Part shown: piece after piece, positions 7,896 to 15,845 of the stretch
How positions within the stretch are numbered: the stretch's first letter is position 1
Layout: every line of letters starts with the position of its first letter
Assembly: GCF_000379085.1 (NCBI RefSeq)
Contig: NZ_KB905379.1
Location: 128,597 to 176,693 of the forward strand
Reading direction: 5' to 3'
Length of the DNA: 48,097 bases
Source of the DNA: Halomicrobium katesii DSM 19301
GTDB lineage: Archaea > Halobacteriota > Halobacteria > Halobacteriales > Haloarculaceae
The notes under the pieces: generated by a model
What the model was told of the DNA's origin: nothing
Seen by the model: only the letters and a program-made list of their open reading frames with translations
Databases searched by the model: none
Program-made: the position numbers and the translations under genes

Positions 7896-9848
7896 CTACC
7901 GCGGACAGCCGATGTCCGGTGCCGGCTCGTCGCTGCCGTAGTGGTTGTTCCGGAACTCGACGTTCTGCCAGCGACTGGTGTGGACCTGCGTGATCGCGCT
8001 GCCGTCCCAGCCCTCCGGCGTCGACTTGGGCTCGTTGGGGTTGTAGAACCAGTTGCCGTGGATGTCGGCCACGTCGCTTGGCGTCCCCCGGATCGCGACG
8101 GCCTCCGTGCGACCGCTGTCCTGAACGTGCGTGACCGCCTCGACGGTGTTGTGGTGGATCTCGACGGTCGTGCCGCCGGGCCGGTGCATGTCCATCACGT
8201 GGTCGACGGCCGCGGAGCCGAAGTAGTTGTATCGGGCGACGTAGCCGTTGCCGCCGCCGCTGGCGATGCTGTGGCGGTTGTAGTTGAACTCGTTGTACTC
8301 GACGAGCGGCTGTCCCGACGTGGTGCTGACCCCGTAACCCAGGCCGTCCATCGGGTTGTGATGGATGTGGTTGTGGTGGACGTGCGTGTCGCCGGCCGGT
8401 CGGACCGCCGCGTGGGTGAACCCCCAGATCTCGTTGTTGTCGATCTCGACGCCGCTGCCAGTGACCCGCAGTCCCATGTCGACCGCGTCGGCGTCGTACT
8501 CGCGGTAGGAGTAGCTCGGGCCGCTGACGCGCAGTCCGGTGACGCGAGCGCCCCCGGAGACGTAGACCAGCGGCCACATGACCGACGTGGTGTAGAGGTG
8601 GCCACCGGCGGCCCCGTCGACGCCCCGGTCACTCGCCAGCGTGACGCCGGCCGGGACGGTGATGTCCCGCGAACCGAGGTCGAGTTCGGCGCTCCCGTCG
8701 ACGTAGACCACGTCGCCGCTGGTGGCACTGCCCAGCGCGTCGACCAGCTCGGACACCGAGTCGACGGTGACGGTCGCCTGCGCCGGCTCGACGGCGTCCG
8801 CGTAGCCGTCGCCGCCGCCGATCACCGGACTCGTCGATTCCGTCGAGTCGTCCGAGTCGCCGTCCTCGGTCGAGTCCGTCGATTCGTCCGTCGACTCCTG
8901 GCCGGTCAGCTCCGAGAGCGCGATCTGGTCGCCGTCCAGGTACAGCGTGTAGTCGCCCTCGACCGGGGCGAAGTCGCTGACCTCGCCCGTGATCTCGTAG
9001 GAGTCGCCGTAGCCGTTGCCCGTGTAGCCCGCGACGGCGTACGTGCCGTCGTCGTTCTCGGCGATCACGTCGTTCTCGGTCTCGGCGGAGTTCCGGCCGG
9101 CGTCGAGGACCTTCTCGACGGAGCCGTCGACGGTGAACTCGTAGGAAACCTCCGTCTGTGAGACGACCGCCAGCGTCTGGCTGGGCTCGGCCTCGCCGAC
9201 GAGGTCGTACGGGGAGATCGAGTCCCCGTCGAGCGTGACGTTCGCGTCGGCGTCTTTCGGTGAGAAGGCGACGACGCTGCCCAGGAACTCGTAGGAGTCG
9301 CCGTAGCCGTTGCCCGTGTAGCCTTCGACGGTGTACGTCCCGTCGTCGTTCTGGGAGATCACGTCGTTCTCGGTCTCGGCGGACAGTTTACCCACGTCCG
9401 TGAGCTTCGTGATCTCGCCGGTGGTCGTCAGCTCGTAGGCGACTTCCGTCGGCGAGGAGATCGCGATCTCGTGGCGCTCCTTGAGCTGGCCCCCGGCGTC
9501 GGGCCCGAAGGAGAACGTCGACGGGCCGTCCATCGTCAGCGCCGTCACGTCGCCCGTCAGCTCGTAGGCGGCGAGGCCCGAGGAGACGGTGCCCTGGATC
9601 GTCCCGTCGGAGACGCTGTCGTCGACGTCGCCGTCGGTCGGGACGCGCGTCACGTCGCCGGTCGTCTCGATGACGTAGCTCCACGTCGCCTCGCTGGCGT
9701 CGATGACGAACGACTCGGTCTCGCTCTGGCCGGTCGCGGACCCGACGCCCATCCCGACGAGCGCGGTGCCCCCGAGCACTTTCAGCGCGTCGCGACGGCC
9801 CAGTAGCGTCGTCTTACTGTCGGTACGGTCAGACTGTTCATCAGCCAT
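7896..9848 (-). CDS. Tat-exported protein: repeat modules plus beta-helix
   Basis: A 650-residue secreted protein. A Tat signal occupies the first 40 residues (LLGRRDALKVLGGTALVG), with no lipobox Cys, so it is probably released or held by other contacts. Residues about 40-316 are three related beta-rich modules. The second and third share ETENDVI, NDDGTY and GYTGNGYGDSYE. A Ser/Thr/Asp-rich spacer (about 318-341) leads to a parallel beta-helix (342-650) with VDSVSELVDAL, then VYVDG and a ladder of Asn/His turns (HHNHIHHNPMDG), as in pectate-lyase-like proteins. The ATG at 9848 was chosen because the Tat signal begins right after it; upstream in-frame sequence adds 17 residues that would disrupt the signal. 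The same-strand neighbour is another secreted beta-helix protein. Confidence 0.85.
   Translation of the reverse strand: MADEQSDRTDSKTTLLGRRDALKVLGGTALVGMGVGSATGQSETESFVIDASEATWSYVIETTGDVTRVPTDGDVDDSVSDGTIQGTVSSGLAAYELTGDVTALTMDGPSTFSFGPDAGGQLKERHEIAISSPTEVAYELTTTGEITKLTDVGKLSAETENDVISQNDDGTYTVEGYTGNGYGDSYEFLGSVVAFSPKDADANVTLDGDSISPYDLVGEAEPSQTLAVVSQTEVSYEFTVDGSVEKVLDAGRNSAETENDVIAENDDGTYAVAGYTGNGYGDSYEITGEVSDFAPVEGDYTLYLDGDQIALSELTGQESTDESTDSTEDGDSDDSTESTSPVIGGGDGYADAVEPAQATVTVDSVSELVDALGSATSGDVVYVDGSAELDLGSRDITVPAGVTLASDRGVDGAAGGHLYTTSVMWPLVYVSGGARVTGLRVSGPSYSYREYDADAVDMGLRVTGSGVEIDNNEIWGFTHAAVRPAGDTHVHHNHIHHNPMDGLGYGVSTTSGQPLVEYNEFNYNRHSIASGGGNGYVARYNYFGSAAVDHVMDMHRPGGTTVEIHHNTVEAVTHVQDSGRTEAVAIRGTPSDVADIHGNWFYNPNEPKSTPEGWDGSAITQVHTSRWQNVEFRNNHYGSDEPAPDIGCPR
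8994..9383. repeat. Pair of 96-bp direct repeats inside the beta-helix gene
   Basis: The stretches 8994-9089 and 9288-9383 are close copies 294 bp apart, a period of 98 codons, encoding the GYTGNGYGDSYE and ETENDVI blocks of modules two and three. DNA identity is higher than the protein module as a whole needs, which suggests recent duplication or gene conversion within the gene. Confidence 0.85.
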
Positions 9849-10167
9849 GTACGAGTAGCGAGTGATTACACACCTAAGCGTTCTGACGGTCTGGGGCACC
9901 GATAACCGCCAGATACGACCGGGATAGCGGCGGTTGGGTACGGGTTGGTTGCGACTATCGGTGAGAGCGACCGTTTCGAAGGCGGCGCAACGCTCGCACG
10001 CGGACCCGCCGGTGACCGCGTACGACGAGCTTACGGCTGCCGTAGGACGGAGTTACTCGCCGCTGCTGGCGTGTCCCGCCGGCCGTCGCCGCCGTCGCTC
10101 GTCGCCCCGGTTCGGACGCGTCGACAGGACCTCCGTAACAAAACCGCAGTCCGCCCATGGAAGGGGT
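9849..10167. other. Divergent intergenic region (319 bp)
   Basis: It separates the beta-helix gene (leftward) from the ATP-grasp gene (rightward). A TATA-like element (GTAACAAAACC, 10135-10145) lies about 28 bases before the ATG at 10168. On the other side, A/T-rich sequence around 9868-9876 may serve the leftward gene. The reading frame of the ATP-grasp gene is open through most of this stretch but encodes Arg/Ser-rich sequence with no family resemblance, so I read it as non-coding. Confidence 0.55.
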
Positions 10168-11451
10168 ATGGCAGGTACGCGAGACGGTCGCCGGGAGGGC
10201 GTGGTCGTCCCCGGAATCGATACGGCGAGCAGCACCGCGGCGGTCCGGTCGCTCGGTCGCCGATCGATCCCGGCGATCGTCGCCTCCGAGCACGACACAC
10301 CACCGGCAGCCGAGTCGGCGTACTGCGAGGAATCGGTCAGCGTCCCCGATCCTGGGGAGGACTTTCCGGGCTACGAGACGGCGCTGCTGGAACTGGCCCG
10401 GCGCGACGACGTGGCGACGATCCTCCCCTTTCGCGAACCGGACGTGTACGCCCTGGCGCGCAACCGCGACCAGTTTCGCGAGCACGTCGGAACGCCGTGG
10501 CCGACGCTTGCGACCCTGCAACGGGTGCAAGATCGGGTGGCGCTGTTCGAGGCCGCCGACCGGGCCGGCGTCGCCACGCCCCGGACCCGGACGCTCTCGG
10601 AGTGGACCGACTGGGAGGCAGAGTGCATCGTCAAGCCCCGCTACACCTTCCGCGCACCGGAGTACGCCGACCGCTTTGCGGACCCCGAGACCCAGTGGAG
10701 TTCGACCGCGTACCTCGAACCGGGCGAGCGACCCGACAGTGAGGCGATCGTCGAGGAGATGGGGCACGTGCCCCTCGTCCAGGAGTACGTCCCGACGATC
10801 GAGGAGTACGGCTTCTTCGCCCAGTACGACCACGGCAGTCCCGTAGCGACGTTTCAGCACCGCCAGCGTCGCGGCTGGAAGTACTGTGGCGGCCCGAGCG
10901 CGTTCCGCGAGTCCGTCGACATCCCGACCCTGGAGCGGGCCGGGCGGGCGCTGCTGGACGAACTCGACTGGCACGGCGTCGCCATGGTGGAGTTCCTGCG
11001 AGACCCGCGCACGGGGGCGTTCAAGCTGATGGAGATCAACCCCCGGTTCTGGTCGTCGCTGCCCTTCACGGTCCAGGCCGGCGTCGACTTCCCACTGCTC
11101 GCCTGGGCGCAGGCGACGGATCACCCCATCGACGGCGCACCCGACTACGAGGTCGGGATCGGGGGGCACCTCCTCCGTGGCGAAGCGCTGCACCTCCACA
11201 GCGTCCTGACCGAGGAGTACCCGCTGGTCGAACGCCCCTCGTTCCCGGTCCGTGCCGGCGAGATCGCGGCGTCGCTGCTCGGGCATCCCCGCTTCGACTA
11301 CCTCTCGACCGACGATCCCGGCCCGTTCGTCCGCGACGTTCGCAACACGGTCGAGCAGGTGACGGGGGCCGCGAGCGCGGACGGCCTCGGCGACTCTGGC
11401 CCCGCCGCCCGGCTCGTCACCGCCGTACAGCGGCTGTTCGTGCGCGAGTAA
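10168..11451 (+). CDS. ATP-grasp carboxylate-amine ligase-like protein
   Basis: A 427-residue member of the ATP-grasp superfamily, which joins a carboxylate to an amine or thiol through an acyl-phosphate. The N-terminal pre-ATP-grasp domain begins VVPGIDTASSTAAVRSLG. The ATP-binding part contains ECIVKPRYTFRAPEY with the adenine-site Lys, VPLVQEYVPTIEEYG, and the metal-binding end FKLMEINPRFWSSLPF, whose Glu and Asn are the usual Mg2+ ligands. About 80 C-terminal residues lie beyond the fold. The substrate is not evident; relatives annotated as carbamoyl-phosphate-synthase-like often sit in surface-polymer loci. The start at 10168 follows a TATA-like element by about 28 bases, consistent with a leaderless mRNA. 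It is followed by an independently promoted FAD enzyme. Confidence 0.85.
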   Translation: MAGTRDGRREGVVVPGIDTASSTAAVRSLGRRSIPAIVASEHDTPPAAESAYCEESVSVPDPGEDFPGYETALLELARRDDVATILPFREPDVYALARNRDQFREHVGTPWPTLATLQRVQDRVALFEAADRAGVATPRTRTLSEWTDWEAECIVKPRYTFRAPEYADRFADPETQWSSTAYLEPGERPDSEAIVEEMGHVPLVQEYVPTIEEYGFFAQYDHGSPVATFQHRQRRGWKYCGGPSAFRESVDIPTLERAGRALLDELDWHGVAMVEFLRDPRTGAFKLMEINPRFWSSLPFTVQAGVDFPLLAWAQATDHPIDGAPDYEVGIGGHLLRGEALHLHSVLTEEYPLVERPSFPVRAGEIAASLLGHPRFDYLSTDDPGPFVRDVRNTVEQVTGAASADGLGDSGPAARLVTAVQRLFVRE

Positions 11452-11532
11452 GCCGTTCCTACCACCGGTTTCGGCCGGATCGGGCGTCGCGACGCCGCCG
11501 CGAACGCGACCGATCCAACTGTGTTGGTCGCC

Positions 11533-11541
11533 GTTTTATCT
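11533..11541 (+). promoter_or_regulatory. TATA-like element of the FAD oxidoreductase gene
   Basis: GTTTTATCT stands in G+C-rich sequence with its centre about 27 bases before the ATG at 11564, the spacing expected for leaderless transcription. It shows the gene is probably transcribed apart from the preceding ATP-grasp gene. Confidence 0.5.
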
Positions 11542-11563
11542 GCCTGGTGGCCCTTCTACCCGT

Positions 11564-12607
11564 ATGGTCGACGTTGGCGTGGTCGGCGCGGGCGCTGGCG
11601 CAGCGGCACTCAGCTACGTGGTCGACGGCTCCCACCCGTCGGCAGATCTGACGGTCCTCGAAAAGTCCGGCGGCGTCTGCGGGCGGGCCGCGACCCGGCG
11701 GCACGGCTCGCTGACCTACGACTACGGCGCGAACTACCTGAAGTCCGACGACGAGCGCGTCGCGGACCTCGTCCGCGAGACGCTGGGCGAGGCGGGACGG
11801 GTCGACGTGACCGAGCCGATCTACACCTTCGACGGGGACGGAACGGTCTCCGAGGGACGAGACACCGACGAGCACAGGTGGAGTTACGAGTCGGGCCTCA
11901 CCCAGATCGCGAAGCGGCTGTTTTCCGAGACCGACGCGACCGTCCACCGCCGGACGCGGGTCGAGGCCGTTCGCCGGCTCCCGGAGACCGACCAGTGGGA
12001 GCTGACCGATACCGACGGCCGGCAGTGGGGTCCCTTCGACGCGCTGGCACTGAATCCGCCGGCACCCCAGACCGCGGCGCTGCTCGACGACGCGGAGTGG
12101 GAGCATCCCGTGCGTGAACGGCTGGCCGCGGCCGCGACGGACGTGCCCTACCGGACGATCTGGACGGCCGTGCTCCACTACGAGTTCGAACTCGACCGCC
12201 GCTACTACGCGCTCATCAACACCGACGACGACCACGACGTGGGCTGGATCGCTCGCGAGGAGTGCAAGCGCGGCCACGTCCCAGACGGGGAGAGTCTGCT
12301 CGTCGTCCAGGCGAGCCCGGAGTGGTCGGTCGACAACTACGACGGCGATCCGGCAGACAACGTCGCCGAGCTGGCCGAACTGACCGCGGCCGTCGTCGGC
12401 GACGACCGGCTCACCGAGCCTGACTGGACCGACCACCAGGGGTGGCGCTACGCGCTCCCGGACGCGGGCGTCCAGTCCGGCCCGGTCGCCTCGGCCAACG
12501 AGCACGGACTCTATCCGGTCGGCGACTGGGTCGCCGGAGAGGCCCGCCTCCACGCGGCGCTTCGCAACGGCCTCGACGTGGGCGAACGGCTCGCCTACGC
12601 CCTGTGA
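11564..12607 (+). CDS. FAD/NAD(P)-dependent amine-oxidase-like protein
   Basis: A 347-residue flavoprotein resembling renalase-type and protoporphyrinogen-oxidase-like amine oxidases. The N-terminal Rossmann fold has VGVVGAGAGAAALSYV, then an acidic strand end with VLEKSGGVCGRAATR, the usual FAD ribose contact. The C-terminal FAD motif reads GLYPVGDWVAGEARLHAALR, the conserved GD near the flavin plus the final helix. About 150 residues between them form the substrate domain, ending in a typical VVQASPEWS. Family lengths are about 320-350, so it appears complete. The substrate is unknown. It is convergent with the Usp gene, leaving only 27 bases between stops. Confidence 0.88.
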   Translation: MVDVGVVGAGAGAAALSYVVDGSHPSADLTVLEKSGGVCGRAATRRHGSLTYDYGANYLKSDDERVADLVRETLGEAGRVDVTEPIYTFDGDGTVSEGRDTDEHRWSYESGLTQIAKRLFSETDATVHRRTRVEAVRRLPETDQWELTDTDGRQWGPFDALALNPPAPQTAALLDDAEWEHPVRERLAAAATDVPYRTIWTAVLHYEFELDRRYYALINTDDDHDVGWIAREECKRGHVPDGESLLVVQASPEWSVDNYDGDPADNVAELAELTAAVVGDDRLTEPDWTDHQGWRYALPDAGVQSGPVASANEHGLYPVGDWVAGEARLHAALRNGLDVGERLAYAL

Positions 12608-12634
12608 TCGAGTCCCGGGCGAGCCGGCCGGTGC

Positions 12635-13522
12635 TCACTCCGCGTCCCGAGCGTTGACCGCACAGACCGGTACCGGGGAGTGGCGGATGACGCGCTCGGT
12701 GGTGCTGCCAAGGAGGAAGCGGTTCAGGCCGCTTCGCCCCGCCGTCCCCATCGCGACCAGATCGGCGTCGTTCGCTTCGACGTAGTCGAGGATGTCTCGG
12801 GCCGGGAATCCCTCGCGGACCGTCGTCGTGGCGTCGAGCCCGCGATCGGCCGCGGCCGTCGCGATCTCTTCGGTAGCACGCTCGCCGCGGGCAGTGAACT
12901 CCGCTAGCAGCTCCGTGGGCGCGGTCTGGTCCGGGCCCGAAGACAGCGTCGCGACGTTGACGACGTTGATCGCGTGGACTCGGGCGTCGGCCCGCTCGGC
13001 GATGGCGAGGCCGTGCTCGACCGCCGCCGTCGACGGCTCGCTCCCGTCGGTCGGGATCACGATCTCGTCGTAGCCGTCGTCGACGGTGCTCGTCTCGACC
13101 GCCCGAGTCGTCAGGACCGGGACAGTCGCGTGACGAACGACGTGTTCGACGACGCTCCCGGCGATGTACCGTTCGAGACCAGTCCGGCCGTGGGTCCCCA
13201 TCGCCAGCAGATCCGCGTCGTGTTCCGCGGCGTAGTCGAGGATCGTCTCGCTGGGCCGTCCCCGGACGACGGCCGTCTCGACCGAGACATCCTCGAAGAT
13301 CGGTTCGAGCGCCCCGATCGTCGCTTCGCCTTCCGATTCGAGGCGCTCGACGTAGGCCTCGTCGACGCCACCGGCGTTGATCGGGCCGGCCGCCGCCTGG
13401 AGGTCGACGACGTTGAGGAGGTGGATCGACGCGTCGAACGCCCGCGCGAGGAACGCGGCGTGGGCTCCGGCCTGTTCCGCGTGGTCGCTGCCGTCGGTCG
13501 GAACCAGAACGGTGTCGTACAT
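12635..13522 (-). CDS. Tandem universal stress protein (UspA x2)
   Basis: A cytoplasmic protein of 295 residues made of two UspA domains, about 1-145 and 150-295. Each ends with the nucleotide-binding G-x2-G-x9-G-(S/T) motif: MGTHGRTGLERYIAGSV in the first and MGTAGRSGLNRFLLGST in the second. Both halves are therefore likely to bind ATP. Each domain opens with the usual VLVPTDGSDHA or IVIPTDGSEPS strand. Tandem Usp proteins are common in haloarchaea and associated with stress response, but partners are rarely known. The ATG at 13522 was chosen over one at 13558 because the Usp strand begins immediately after it. An A/T-rich TTTATGAT lies about 36 bases upstream. Confidence 0.95.
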   Translation of the reverse strand: MYDTVLVPTDGSDHAEQAGAHAAFLARAFDASIHLLNVVDLQAAAGPINAGGVDEAYVERLESEGEATIGALEPIFEDVSVETAVVRGRPSETILDYAAEHDADLLAMGTHGRTGLERYIAGSVVEHVVRHATVPVLTTRAVETSTVDDGYDEIVIPTDGSEPSTAAVEHGLAIAERADARVHAINVVNVATLSSGPDQTAPTELLAEFTARGERATEEIATAAADRGLDATTTVREGFPARDILDYVEANDADLVAMGTAGRSGLNRFLLGSTTERVIRHSPVPVCAVNARDAE

Positions 13523-13600
13523 GGTGTTTCCACTCGGACAGACTCGCCCCTGGATCATAAACGGCGACCACTGTTCCCGTCGGTCAGAAGCTCCCAGCCG

Positions 13601-14311
13601 TCAGTCGCTCCCACAGCCCTCACAGTCGCAGTAGCGCTCACAGAGCGGGTTGTCACAGTTCGGGTTCCGCGCCGAGCAGTGCGTGCGCCCGTGGCGGATG
13701 AGCAGGACGTGGAGCGGATACGTGAGTTCGTCCGGCACGACCGCGTCGAGGGCGTCGTGGGCGCGCTCGTTGCTCGCGTCCTCGGGGACGAGTCCGAATC
13801 GCTTGGACACGCGCTCGACGTGCGTGTCGACGGCCATCGTCGGCTTCCCGAAGTGGAAGTTCAGCACGACGCTCGCGGTCTTGGGACCCACGCCCTTGAT
13901 GTCGGTGAGCCACGCCTTCGCCTCCGCTGTCGGCAGCGCGTCGAGGAAGGCCAGCGAGTAGGCCCCGCCGGTCTCCTCGCGGATCGCGGTCAGCGCACGC
14001 TGGATGCGGGCCGCCTTCTGGTCCGGGAGGCCGGCGACGCGGATCGTCTCGGCCAGCTCGTCGTGGTCGGCCGCCTCGATTGCCGCGAAGTCCTCGTAGG
14101 TTTCGAACAGCGACTCCGAGGCCCGGCGCGTGTTCTCGTCGGCGACGTTCTGGGAGAGGATCGTCGTCACGAGCTGTCGGACGCCCTCGCCCGGCTCCGC
14201 GTCGGCGTCGGCCCCGTGTGCCTCGGTCTGTGCGACCGGTTCGTACAGCGAGACGAGGTCGTCGTGCAACTCGCGTACGTCCGCCGCCGTCCACTCTTCG
14301 GGACTCTGCAT
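13601..14311 (-). CDS. nth: Endonuclease III (DNA glycosylase/AP lyase)
   Basis: Base-excision-repair enzyme that removes oxidised pyrimidines and cleaves the abasic site. It has 236 residues from the ATG at 14311. The HhH-GPD core is intact: TDIKGVGPKTASVVL holds the catalytic Lys, and AVDTHVERVSKRFGL supplies the catalytic Asp. The C-terminus is Cys-rich for a [4Fe-4S] cluster. Its spacing is C-x6-C-x4-C-x3-C-x-C-x2-C, not the C-x6-C-x2-C-x5-C of E. coli Nth, so cluster ligation may differ. An open frame runs further upstream to 14572 but encodes Ser/Thr/Arg-rich sequence unlike the family. It lies 94 bases downstream of the DGC gene on the same strand and may be cotranscribed. Confidence 0.95.
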   Translation of the reverse strand: MQSPEEWTAADVRELHDDLVSLYEPVAQTEAHGADADAEPGEGVRQLVTTILSQNVADENTRRASESLFETYEDFAAIEAADHDELAETIRVAGLPDQKAARIQRALTAIREETGGAYSLAFLDALPTAEAKAWLTDIKGVGPKTASVVLNFHFGKPTMAVDTHVERVSKRFGLVPEDASNERAHDALDAVVPDELTYPLHVLLIRHGRTHCSARNPNCDNPLCERYCDCEGCGSD

Positions 14312-14405
14312 ATCGGGACTCGGGACTGCGACGGCTTCAACGCACCGGGATCGAGGCGGATCTCCGGCCGGGCTCGACACACACACCACACTGCCGGCCG
14401 GGAGA

Positions 14406-14786
14406 TCAGGCCGTCGCGGTGAGGTCTTCGACCGTCGCGCGGCGGTCTTCGAACAGGCGCTCGGCCTGCTCGTCGTCGTAGTCCGTGTGATACTCCTTCG
14501 CCACGCCGCGTTTGGCGAGGTTGACGTGACGGTCCGGGGCCACGTCGTGGCGTTCGAGGCTGTTGCGCGCACACTCCGGGGGGCACCCGTCGATCACGAC
14601 CATCGGTCGCCCGGCAGTCGCCGTCTCCACGAGCGGGTCGACGTCTGCACCCACGCCCGCGATACAGGACATCTCCGCCACGCGCTCGCGGTCGAGTCGC
14701 ACGGCGAGGTCGTTGGCCATCTGGGCCGCACTCGAACACCCAGAGCACGAGTACACCAGCGGCAGGTCGTCGTAGTCTTCGGTCAT
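14406..14786 (-). CDS. Putative zinc-binding protein, DGC domain
   Basis: A 126-residue soluble protein of the DGC family, named for a conserved Asp-Gly-Cys. Here it reads VVIDGCPPECARN (Cys68, Cys72). An N-terminal YSCSGCSSAAQMAND supplies Cys14 and Cys17, and EMSCIAG adds Cys41. The pattern of conserved Cys suggests metal binding, probably zinc, but function is unproven. Family length is about 110-130 residues, so it appears full-length. Downstream on the same strand is endonuclease III. Upstream is an A/T-rich stretch with several TATA-like sequences (around 14925-14955) and then the broken DUF2249 gene; DGC and DUF2249 genes often co-occur in redox or denitrification loci of haloarchaea. 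Confidence 0.85.
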   Translation of the reverse strand: MTEDYDDLPLVYSCSGCSSAAQMANDLAVRLDRERVAEMSCIAGVGADVDPLVETATAGRPMVVIDGCPPECARNSLERHDVAPDRHVNLAKRGVAKEYHTDYDDEQAERLFEDRRATVEDLTATA

Positions 14787-14960
14787 CGGGCAGACGTTTC
14801 GCGCCGTTCGAGGAAGTAGTTGTCCCGAACGGCTTCGTCTCCGAGGCAGGTCGACGACAGCGAAGCGAATGAACTGCCAGTCGAGGTAAAAAGTGAGTGT
14901 GAAATGCGATGTATGAATATAGATAGAGAGATCTGCAAGTCTTGAGATATATAGATGTAC

Positions 14961-15279
14961 TTATCCATATTTTATCTCCATCTCCCACATATCTGGTGAC
15001 AGATTGTGTGATGTGTACTCGAACCCGTGTTCTTCGAGGACGCCATACAGCGGCGAGGGTTCGAAACTGTTCACGAGCACCAGCGTCTCGTCGGCTGGTA
15101 TAGTAGCCATTGAAAGTCAATGCACACCCGATCGCACGACTACAGTGCGATCGGTGTGTAAATCGTTTCAATTGTTACTATAGCGATCCGAGCGCACTCA
15201 TGATGTCGTCGAACGGTTCACCGCCGATCTTGCGGGCGTCGAGGCGTCTGTCGGCGTCAGTCTGGGACTCGTGGGCCAT
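14961..15279 (-). pseudogene. DUF2249 gene split by a small palindromic insertion
   Basis: Two short frames add up to one DUF2249 protein. The first (15279 down to the TAG at 15178) encodes 33 residues ending EPFDDIMSALGSL. The second (ATG at 15110 down to TAA at 14961) encodes 49 residues including PADETLVLVNSFEPSPLYGV and VLEEHGFEY. Joined at Leu-Pro they give about 78 residues, the usual family length. They are out of frame by one and separated by a palindromic stretch; removing a net 82 or 85 bases would restore one frame. The C-terminal piece begins with an ATG supplied by the insert, so a truncated product is possible. DUF2249 proteins are small Trp/His-containing proteins linked to nitrogen-oxide and redox metabolism, with function unsettled. 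Confidence 0.75.
15099..15182. repeat. 84-bp palindromic element (MITE-like) in DUF2249
   Basis: The ends are inverted repeats of 17 bases, TATAGTAGCCATTGAAA at 15099-15115 and its near-complement at 15166-15182, matching at 15 of 17 positions. Inside is a second, stronger stem: CACACCCGATCGCAC (15123-15137) pairs with GTGCGATCGGTGTG (15145-15158) across a 7-base loop, with one bulge. The whole folds into one long hairpin. No target duplication is clear. I saw no other copy in the window. Confidence 0.7.
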
Positions 15280-15374
15280 AGGTGGCTGTCGGGTGTGAAC
15301 GGGGCTATAGCGTCACCCGATGGCGTTCGTTCGTGTCGCCGGAGATCGGTAGTTGCCAGCGACGGGCGACGGCA

Positions 15375-15677
15375 TCAGACCCCGACGTTCGGGCGGCGCA
15401 TGTAGATCGACCGAAGGAGGACGCCGAGGCCGACGAGGACGAACACGCCCTGAATCAGCAGTCCCTCCTTCGCGTCGAGGCGAAAGAGCACTGCGAGCAC
15501 CCCGCTGGTAGCCAGGCCGGCCGTCAGAATGGCGAACCCGACGCTGAACAGTTGCATCGGTCGGGAGTGTAATCGGCGGGCAGCGCGGTGCGCGAGAGAC
15601 GCGATGAGCCCGCCGAAGGTGACCGTGCTGATCACGAGGACGATGACCATGACCGTGGTAGTGATATTCGGTAACAT
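15375..15677 (-). CDS. Small three-helix membrane protein
   Basis: A 100-residue membrane protein from the ATG at 15677. Three hydrophobic segments are visible: about 9-30 (VMVIVLVISTVTFGGLIASL), 46-66 (FSVGFAILTAGLATSGVLAV) and 75-92 (LIQGVFVLVGLGVLL). A basic loop (AHRAARRLHSRPMQ) follows the first helix. It resembles the small haloarchaeal proteins grouped as DUF7521, often found beside HTH regulators, but I recall that assignment and did not search it. No regulator is adjacent here. An upstream ATG at 15770 would add 31 residues of poor character. Confidence 0.7.
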   Translation of the reverse strand: MLPNITTTVMVIVLVISTVTFGGLIASLAHRAARRLHSRPMQLFSVGFAILTAGLATSGVLAVLFRLDAKEGLLIQGVFVLVGLGVLLRSIYMRRPNVGV

Positions 15678-15845
15678 TGGTGTGGGGTTGGCTGTTGCGT
15701 TTCTGCGTCCAGTGGGCACGACGGGGACGCCGATCGATCTACGTGTAACTACCGTGTGAGACTGCTTCAAGCGAGAGTGGCGTTCCTATCGACTGAGAAC
15801 GACGACCGATCGCAGTCGATGCGGAGTGGATGGCCGTCCGGGGCG

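Noticed and set aside
6321-9161. Two + strand frames of about 460-480 codons
   Set aside because: They are antisense to the two Tat-signal beta-helix genes, and their Val/Asp/Arg-rich translations show no domain.
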